Shown: positions 5,754 to 10,358 of the stretch, one piece after another
How the letters are laid out: every line of letters starts with the position of its first letter
Numbering within the stretch: the stretch's first letter is position 1
NCBI GenBank assembly: GCA_947458345.1
Contig: CANHBU010000032.1
Location: forward strand, 1-10,358
DNA from: Comamonadaceae bacterium
GTDB taxonomy: Bacteria > Pseudomonadota > Gammaproteobacteria > Burkholderiales > Burkholderiaceae_C
Reading direction: 5' to 3'
Length of the DNA stretch: 10,358 nucleotides
Notes under the pieces: model-generated
The model's input: the letters and a program-made list of their open reading frames with translations, nothing else
The model's database searches: none
Told to the model about the DNA's origin: nothing
Made by a program: the position numbers and the translations under genes

Positions 5754-6668
5754 ATGCGACTGACCCAACTGAGATCCTTTTACGCGGTGGCTCGCATGGG
5801 CAGCTTCACCAAGGCAGCGCAATTGCTGCATCTGAGTCAGCCCACCTTGACCACACAAGTGCGCTTCCTCGAAGAGCGTTATCGGGTTGAACTGCTGCTG
5901 CGACAAGGGCGCCGTGTCATTCCCACAGAGCTCGGTGAACAGTTGATGCAACTGGCCCAGCAGATCTTCAGTCTGGAAGGCGATGCGATTTCACTGCTGG
6001 AGGACGCCGGACAACTCAAGACGGGCCATTTGCGGGTCGCCGCTGTGGGGCCCTTTCATGTCACGCAAATGCTGGTCAATTTCAGCAGCCAGTATCCGGA
6101 TGTGAAGGTCTCGGTGAGCACCGGCAATTCTGAGGACGTGTTGAGCCGTCTCTTGGACTACCGGGCCGATGTGGGCGTGATGGCGCAGGTGGTCAGCGAT
6201 GACCGATTCATCTCCGTTCCCTTCAGCCGCCACCCGGTGGTGATTTTCACGGCGGCGTCGCATCGGTTTGCAAGGCGGCGATCCATCCGTCTGGCGGAAT
6301 TGGCGGGAGAGCGCATGATTTTTCGCGAGCCTGGATCCACGACTCGCAAGGCGCTCGATTCAGTCCTTGGGAAAGCGGGTGTCGAACCTGATGTGGTGAT
6401 GGAAATTGGCAGCCGCGAGGTGATTCGCGAGGCCGTTGCCCGTGGGTTGGGGATCGCTGCGGTCTCGGCGGTCGAGTACGTGCCCGGCCCAGGTTTGCAC
6501 TGCGTGCGCATCAGCGATGCCGAGGTCTACACGTACGCGCATGTGCTGTGCCTGGCTCAGCGGCGCGGCATGCGCATGGTGGCAGCCTTCCTTGATTCCA
6601 TCGAGAGCCTGGCGCGGGCGGGCCGCAGCGCCAGGGCCAAGCCTCATTCCAAAGCGATCTTGGCGTAG
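5754..6668 (+). CDS. LysR-family transcriptional regulator, probable phosphonate-operon regulator
   Basis: This 304-residue DNA-binding regulator has an N-terminal winged helix-turn-helix (about residues 2-60, with the recognition region SFTKAAQLLHLSQPTLTTQV at 17-36), a linker helix, and a periplasmic-binding-protein-like effector domain (about 92-290). A TIGRFAMs subgroup exists for LysR regulators tied to aminoethylphosphonate catabolism (TIGR03339, from memory); the divergent position next to phnDCE fits it. The effector is probably a phosphonate or a breakdown product. The ATG at 5754 is the only start in frame at the right place, yet no convincing ribosome site precedes it, so expression may be low. 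The last 25 bp overlap the 3' end of the convergent Bug receptor gene. The LysR call is firm; the phosphonate link rests on context. Confidence 0.9.
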   Translation: MRLTQLRSFYAVARMGSFTKAAQLLHLSQPTLTTQVRFLEERYRVELLLRQGRRVIPTELGEQLMQLAQQIFSLEGDAISLLEDAGQLKTGHLRVAAVGPFHVTQMLVNFSSQYPDVKVSVSTGNSEDVLSRLLDYRADVGVMAQVVSDDRFISVPFSRHPVVIFTAASHRFARRRSIRLAELAGERMIFREPGSTTRKALDSVLGKAGVEPDVVMEIGSREVIREAVARGLGIAAVSAVEYVPGPGLHCVRISDAEVYTYAHVLCLAQRRGMRMVAAFLDSIESLARAGRSARAKPHSKAILA

Positions 6669-7606
6669 GCCGCGACTTTTTTCCATTGCGCCGTATCGGC
6701 CTGCATGAAGCTGGCCAGGGCCTGGGCGTTGCCCCAGGTCGGCTCGGCCCCTGCCTTGAGCATGGCGGCCTTGACTTCGGGCTGCGCGGCCACACGCTCG
6801 AGCGCCTGCTCCAACCTTTGTTGCACAGCGGCGGGCAGCCCGCTGGGCGCGGCCATGCCGAACCAGGCAAAGACCTGATAGCCCTTCATGCCTGCCTCCT
6901 CCATGGTCGGCACATTGGGCAGCGCGCTGCTGCGCTGCGGCGTGGTCACGGCCAGGGCCTTGAGCTTGCCGCCTTGGATCAACCCCAGGGCTGAGGGCAG
7001 GTTGTCAAACATCATCTGCACTTCGCCCGCCATCAGGGCGCTCAGGCCAGCGGCAGCGCCCTTGTAGGGAATATGCGCGACGGACACATCGGCCTGGCTT
7101 TTGTAGAGCTCGGCGCTCAGGTGCAGCGAAGTGCCTTGTCCATTGGATGCATAGTTGAGCTGACCGGGTTTGGCCTTGGCCTGCGCCGTCAGGTCGGTCA
7201 CGCTGTTGATGCCCGCGCCCGGCGCCACCATCAGCACATTGGGCACGCGACCGAGCAGGCCGATCGGGCTGATCTGTTCGGGCTTGTAGGGCAGCTTGGC
7301 ATACAGCGCCGGGTTGATGGTCAAGGGGGGCGAGGCCATCAGCAGGGTGTAGCCGTCGGGCGCCGCGCGGGCGGCTTCGGCTGCACCGAGGTTGCCGCCG
7401 GCGCCGGGCTTGTTGTCGATCACGATGGGCTGGCCAAGTTCCTGCGACAGCCTGGGCGCCACCAACCGTGCCATGTTGTCGATCAGACCGCCAGGCGGGA
7501 AGGGCACCACCAGCTTGATCGGCCGGCTCGGCCAGCTCTGGGCCAGGCCCGTCTGGGCCAGCAGGCCGAGCAAGGCGGCGGTGAGGATTCTTCGGGTGGT
7601 CAGCAT
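6644..7606 (-). CDS. Tripartite tricarboxylate transporter receptor, Bug family (orphan)
   Basis: This 320-residue periplasmic receptor has a signal peptide at 1-22 (TRR, then a leucine-rich core, LAQ at the end) and the standard Bug motifs: WPSRPIKLVVPFPPGG (25-40), NKPGAGGNLG (65-74), APDGYTLL (82-89) and, further on, an AHIPYKG segment. Members bind small carboxylates or other organic compounds for TctA/TctB membrane proteins. No tctA or tctB is adjacent, and such orphan receptors are very numerous in Burkholderiales. The ATG at 7604-7606 has GGAG 7 bases upstream. Its 3' end overlaps the LysR gene tail-to-tail. The ligand is unknown; the position next to the phosphonate genes may be accidental. 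Confidence 0.92.
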   Translation of the reverse strand: MLTTRRILTAALLGLLAQTGLAQSWPSRPIKLVVPFPPGGLIDNMARLVAPRLSQELGQPIVIDNKPGAGGNLGAAEAARAAPDGYTLLMASPPLTINPALYAKLPYKPEQISPIGLLGRVPNVLMVAPGAGINSVTDLTAQAKAKPGQLNYASNGQGTSLHLSAELYKSQADVSVAHIPYKGAAAGLSALMAGEVQMMFDNLPSALGLIQGGKLKALAVTTPQRSSALPNVPTMEEAGMKGYQVFAWFGMAAPSGLPAAVQQRLEQALERVAAQPEVKAAMLKAGAEPTWGNAQALASFMQADTAQWKKVAAYAKIALE

Positions 7607-7679
7607 GATGGCGCTCCAGGCAGTCGGTAATGCGCCATGTTAGGGCTCGGTGCGGCGGCTGCCCATCAGGGACAACACC

Positions 7680-7717
7680 CGGGCTTGCTGAAAGCCGCGG
7701 CGCTGCCGGCAAGCCCG
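7680..7717. terminator. Hairpin between the SRAP and Bug genes, possible terminator
   Basis: CGGGCTTGC (7680-7688) pairs with GCAAGCCCG (7709-7717), a perfect 9-bp stem with a 20-base loop that itself contains GCCGCGGC. It begins 22 bases past the SRAP stop codon. There is no T-run on either side, so it may stabilise the 3' end of the message rather than end it. The 132-bp gap holds nothing else recognisable. Confidence 0.35.
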
Positions 7718-7738
7718 CAGGTCGTCAAAGACTGCAGC

Positions 7739-8419
7739 TCAAAAGGGCAGGCTCTGCTGCCCGGTGCTGCGCACAGGTGCATCGCTTGAGCCCAGGGCAG
7801 TCAGCCGATGCGCTGGCCAAGGCTGCAGGAAGTCGTGCGACGCAGCCGCATCGGCGCGCAGCCAGTCGTCATAACGCTCGGGCGGCAAGATGGCGATCAT
7901 GCGCTTTTCTTCTGCCGGCTTGTGATAGTGGCGCATGAAGGCATGCTCGTCGGCATTGATCGTCAGCAGCGTGAAGCTGTGCAGCGCCTGGCCTGCGCCG
8001 TCGTGCCAGAGCGACCACAGGCCGGCGGCGCCCAGAGGCTGTCCGTCGACCGCACCGATGCGCGCGGGCACCGCCTGGCCGCTGCGCCAGTCTGGCTCGA
8101 AGAAGGTCTCGATCGGCACGATGCAACGCGCGCCGCGCTCCCAGGCGTCTCGAAAACTGGGCTTTTGCGCAGCCGTCTCGCTGCGCGCGTTGTAGGTGTG
8201 GCGGGCGATCTTGGGCTCGCGCGCCCAGTGCGGCACCAGGCCGAAACGACCGGCCAGTGCGCGGCGCGCCAAACCCTCGCCGTCTTGTGGGCCAGCGATG
8301 ATGAAGGTGCCCTCATAGCCAGGCCAGACGTCGCGCCGCAGCGCCTCGTCGGGCAACTGGGCACCGAAATACTGTTTCAGCCGGGCCCGGTCATGGACCG
8401 ATTCATAGTGGGCGCACAT
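7739..8419 (-). CDS. SRAP-domain protein (YedK/HMCES family), abasic-site DNA crosslinker
   Basis: Proteins of this family bind abasic sites in single-stranded DNA and form a covalent link through the N-terminal cysteine, protecting stalled forks. The 226-residue product starts MC, so after removal of Met the catalytic Cys2 is exposed; this fixes the ATG at 8417-8419. Other active-site elements are visible: N77 in YNARSET (76-82), the glutamate of the ETFFEP segment (E108, aligned with the WFE of E. coli YedK) and H166. The histidine lies in HYHKPAEEKRM (164-174), four residues longer than the IHDRRP form of YedK. No Shine-Dalgarno sequence precedes the start; the leader is instead pyrimidine-rich with six T's. 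It sits between the flavoprotein gene and the Bug receptor on the same strand, with hairpins on both sides, so it may be transcribed alone. Confidence 0.92.
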   Translation of the reverse strand: MCAHYESVHDRARLKQYFGAQLPDEALRRDVWPGYEGTFIIAGPQDGEGLARRALAGRFGLVPHWAREPKIARHTYNARSETAAQKPSFRDAWERGARCIVPIETFFEPDWRSGQAVPARIGAVDGQPLGAAGLWSLWHDGAGQALHSFTLLTINADEHAFMRHYHKPAEEKRMIAILPPERYDDWLRADAAASHDFLQPWPAHRLTALGSSDAPVRSTGQQSLPF

Positions 8420-8456
8420 GGACTGGCGAGAAAAAAGAGGGTGATGCGCGCAATTG

Positions 8457-8498
8457 TGGGGCAGCCCCAGGGTGAGCAGGCCACAGCGCGCTGCCCCA
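8457..8498 (-). terminator. Long hairpin after the flavoprotein gene, possible terminator
   Basis: TGGGGCAGC (8457-8465) and GCTGCCCCA (8490-8498) form a perfect 9-bp stem with a 24-base loop, beginning 10 bases past the flavoprotein stop. On the minus strand a CTCTTTTTTCTC tract follows about 20 bases later, too far for a textbook terminator and directly before the SRAP start codon. It may end or attenuate the upstream transcript. Confidence 0.4.
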
Positions 8499-8508
8499 AC
8501 CAGTGCCT

Positions 8509-10358
8509 TCAGCCTAAATCGTCGATCACCACCGCCACCGATTGGCCCCAGACGTCAGCCATGGCAGCGTAGGCCTTCAGCGGCTGCGCGGCCAACTCGC
8601 CGCGCACATAGGCCAGCGCGACGCAGCGGCCCGCTTCCCAGCCCCAGCCGGCCGAGGTGATCTCGCCGATGGTCTGCTTGCCCTGTAACAAGGGCTCGCC
8701 GCCCCACAGATAAACCGCAGGATCGCTGCATTGCAGCCGGACCAGCTTTTTGGTCAGCGGTTTGCCCTGGGCCAGGCGTTCGCGCAGCGCTGCCTGGCCG
8801 ATGAAGGCTGTGGTCTTGTCCAGCGCGATGCCGCGCAGCATGCCGGTCTCCAGTGGCGTCTCATCTGGGCCCAGTTCGGCGCCCCAGGCGCGGCGGCTGC
8901 GCTCGATGCGCAGGGCGTCGAGCGCGTAGTAGCCAGCATTGCGCAGCCCCAGGTCCTGCCCTGCCTCTTGCAGCGTCTGGTAGACGTGGCGCGTCATCTC
9001 CACCGGCACATACAGCTCGTAGCCCGGACCGCCGACATAGCTCATGCGGGCGGCGCGCACGCGGGCAAAGCCCAGGTCGATTTCGCGCGTCATGGCAAAG
9101 GGCAGGGCCGCCGCTGAAACGTCGTCGGGGCTGACCCGCGCCATCAGCTCGCCGCTGCGCGGGCCCATGAGCGAGAGCACACAGGTTTGCGCGCTCACAT
9201 CGCTCAAGCAAACCCAGTGCTCGGGGTCCAGATGCCGCTTGAGCCAGTCCATGTCGCGTGTGGCCTGCGCCGAACCGGTGACCAGCATGAAGCGGTCGCT
9301 GGCCAGGCGCATCACGGTCAGGTCGCTCTCGTAGCCGCCGCGCGCATTGAGCAGCGGGGTGTAGACCATCTTGCCAATGGCCGAATCGACATCGGCGGCG
9401 CACACGCTTTGCAAGAAGGCCAGCGCGTCGCGGCCTTGCACCAGCAGTTTGGAAAACGAGCTCTGGTCGTACAGCGCCACCGCCTCGCGTGTGGCACGCT
9501 GCTCGTCCTGCATCCAGCTCAGCCAATCGGGCCGATCCAGGGTGTCTCGAGCCGCTTGGCTGCCGGCGGGTCTAAAGTAGTTGGCGCGCTCCCAGCCATT
9601 TTTGCTGCCAAAGACCGCGCCCTGCGCGGCCAGGGTGTCGTACAGCGGCGAGGTGCGCAGCGGCCGCGCGGTCTGCAGCTCTTGCCGGGGCCAGCGCATT
9701 GCGTAGTGCAAGCCCAGGGTTTCGGCGGTGCGCTCGGCCAGCGCCCGGCGGTTGCCGGTAAAGGGCGCAAAGCGGCGGATGTCGACGTCCGACAGGTCCA
9801 CACTGGGCTCGCCGCCGAGGATCCATTCGGCCATCAGCCGGCCGGCGCCGCCCGAGTTGGCAATGCCCGCCGAGTTAAAGCCCGCGCAAACAAAATAGCG
9901 CTCCATCTCGGGCGCCTGCCCCAGGATGAAGTTGCCGTCGGGCGTGAAGCTCTCGGGCCCATTGAGCAGCATCTTGATCTCGGCCGTCTCCAGGCAAGGC
10001 GTGCGCTGCAGGGCGTTTTGCATCAAGATCTCGAACTGGTCCCAGTCCTCGCCCAGCAGTTCAAACTGGAAGGTCGACGGGATGGGGTCGACACGCCAGG
10101 GCTTGGCCACCGGCTCAAAGCCGCCCATCACCAGACCGCCCACTTCTTCTTTGTAGTAGATGTACCCGTCGGGGTCGCGCACCACCGGCCACATGGGGTG
10201 TATGCCCTCGATCTTGCCGGTCACGACATAAAAGTGCTCGGCCGAATACAGCGGTACATTGACGCCAGCGAGCGCGCCGAACTGCCGCGCCCACTGGCCC
10301 GCGCAGTTGACCAGGATTTCGCAAGTGATCTCGCTTTCGCCCTGCTCGCTGTGCACCC
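8509..10358 (-). CDS. FAD-dependent dimethylglycine/sarcosine dehydrogenase-like protein with GcvT domain (5' end beyond the window)
   Basis: The open frame runs off the right edge, so the roughly 200 N-terminal residues with the dinucleotide-binding fold are missing. The 616 visible codons show the C-terminal half of a DAO-type FAD domain (CAGQWARQFG near residue 18, HFYVVTG near 41, the CAGFNSAGIANSGGAG FAD contact at 157-172), a linker domain (about 195-250), a GcvT aminomethyl-folate domain (about 250-515, with YDQSSFSKLLV and YVGGPGYELYV) and a GcvT C-terminal barrel to the VVIDDLG end. This order is that of dimethylglycine and sarcosine dehydrogenases, which oxidise N-methyl groups and hand the one-carbon unit to tetrahydrofolate. 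The exact substrate is not decided by these motifs. The valine codon near 10354-10356 is internal, not a start. Confidence 0.9.
   Translation of the reverse strand, partial: VHSEQGESEITCEILVNCAGQWARQFGALAGVNVPLYSAEHFYVVTGKIEGIHPMWPVVRDPDGYIYYKEEVGGLVMGGFEPVAKPWRVDPIPSTFQFELLGEDWDQFEILMQNALQRTPCLETAEIKMLLNGPESFTPDGNFILGQAPEMERYFVCAGFNSAGIANSGGAGRLMAEWILGGEPSVDLSDVDIRRFAPFTGNRRALAERTAETLGLHYAMRWPRQELQTARPLRTSPLYDTLAAQGAVFGSKNGWERANYFRPAGSQAARDTLDRPDWLSWMQDEQRATREAVALYDQSSFSKLLVQGRDALAFLQSVCAADVDSAIGKMVYTPLLNARGGYESDLTVMRLASDRFMLVTGSAQATRDMDWLKRHLDPEHWVCLSDVSAQTCVLSLMGPRSGELMARVSPDDVSAAALPFAMTREIDLGFARVRAARMSYVGGPGYELYVPVEMTRHVYQTLQEAGQDLGLRNAGYYALDALRIERSRRAWGAELGPDETPLETGMLRGIALDKTTAFIGQAALRERLAQGKPLTKKLVRLQCSDPAVYLWGGEPLLQGKQTIGEITSAGWGWEAGRCVALAYVRGELAAQPLKAYAAMADVWGQSVAVVIDDLG

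Noticed and set aside
8853..9526. Long alternative frames on both strands within the flavoprotein gene
   Set aside because: They are arginine- and alanine-rich shadows of one continuous, motif-bearing coding frame.
8509..10358. The flavoprotein as part of the phosphonate pathway (for example N-methyl-aminoethylphosphonate oxidation)
   Set aside because: It is 3 kb away, separated by the SRAP and Bug genes, has no shared motif upstream that can be seen, and its domain order is that of ordinary dimethylglycine/sarcosine dehydrogenases.

Overview
The window looks like chromosomal DNA of a high-GC betaproteobacterium, most likely Burkholderiales and Comamonadaceae-like. This is inferred from gene content and codon use, not from a marker gene: an orphan Bug-type (tripartite tricarboxylate) receptor, a TRAP receptor, a LysR-controlled phosphonate uptake operon, third positions rich in G/C, and AT-rich patches only between genes. 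No rRNA, tRNA, CRISPR array, insertion sequence or phage gene was seen.

Layout, left to right. Positions 1-1546 (minus strand) hold the start of a TRAP transporter operon: a periplasmic receptor (dctP type), an 88-bp gap containing a strong hairpin, and the first 143 codons of the small membrane subunit (dctQ type), cut by the window edge. Positions 1547-1910 are non-coding and regulatory-looking, with a 34-bp dyad just upstream of dctP. Positions 1911-5510 (minus strand) hold a compact four-gene operon, transcribed phnD, phnC, phnE, then an iron-type alcohol dehydrogenase. The phnD/phnC and phnE/dehydrogenase junctions are start-stop overlaps, typical of translational coupling. A 243-bp AT-rich divergent control region (5511-5753) separates it from a LysR regulator on the plus strand (5754-6668). 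The regulator's 3' end overlaps by 25 bp the 3' end of a convergent orphan Bug receptor (6644-7606, minus). Further right, all on the minus strand, are an SRAP-domain DNA-lesion protein (7739-8419) and the C-terminal 616 codons of a dimethylglycine/sarcosine dehydrogenase-like flavoprotein with a folate-binding GcvT domain (8509 to the right edge).

How the genes may work together. PhnD binds a phosphonate in the periplasm, PhnE and PhnC import it using ATP, and the dehydrogenase probably interconverts an alcohol and an aldehyde in phosphonate metabolism (phosphonoacetaldehyde and 2-hydroxyethylphosphonate is the leading guess). The LysR protein probably senses a phosphonate or a breakdown product. 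No C-P bond-cleaving enzyme lies in the window. The most interesting signal is a 12-bp near-palindrome, TAGGGTTTACCC, found in two inverted, diverged copies in the LysR/phnD control region, once upstream of dctP with one mismatch to the second of those copies, and again as a diverged copy in the core of the dctP dyad. This suggests, but does not prove, that the TRAP system belongs to the same regulon as the phosphonate ABC operon. The right-hand genes (Bug receptor, SRAP protein, flavoprotein) show no clear tie to the phosphonate genes.
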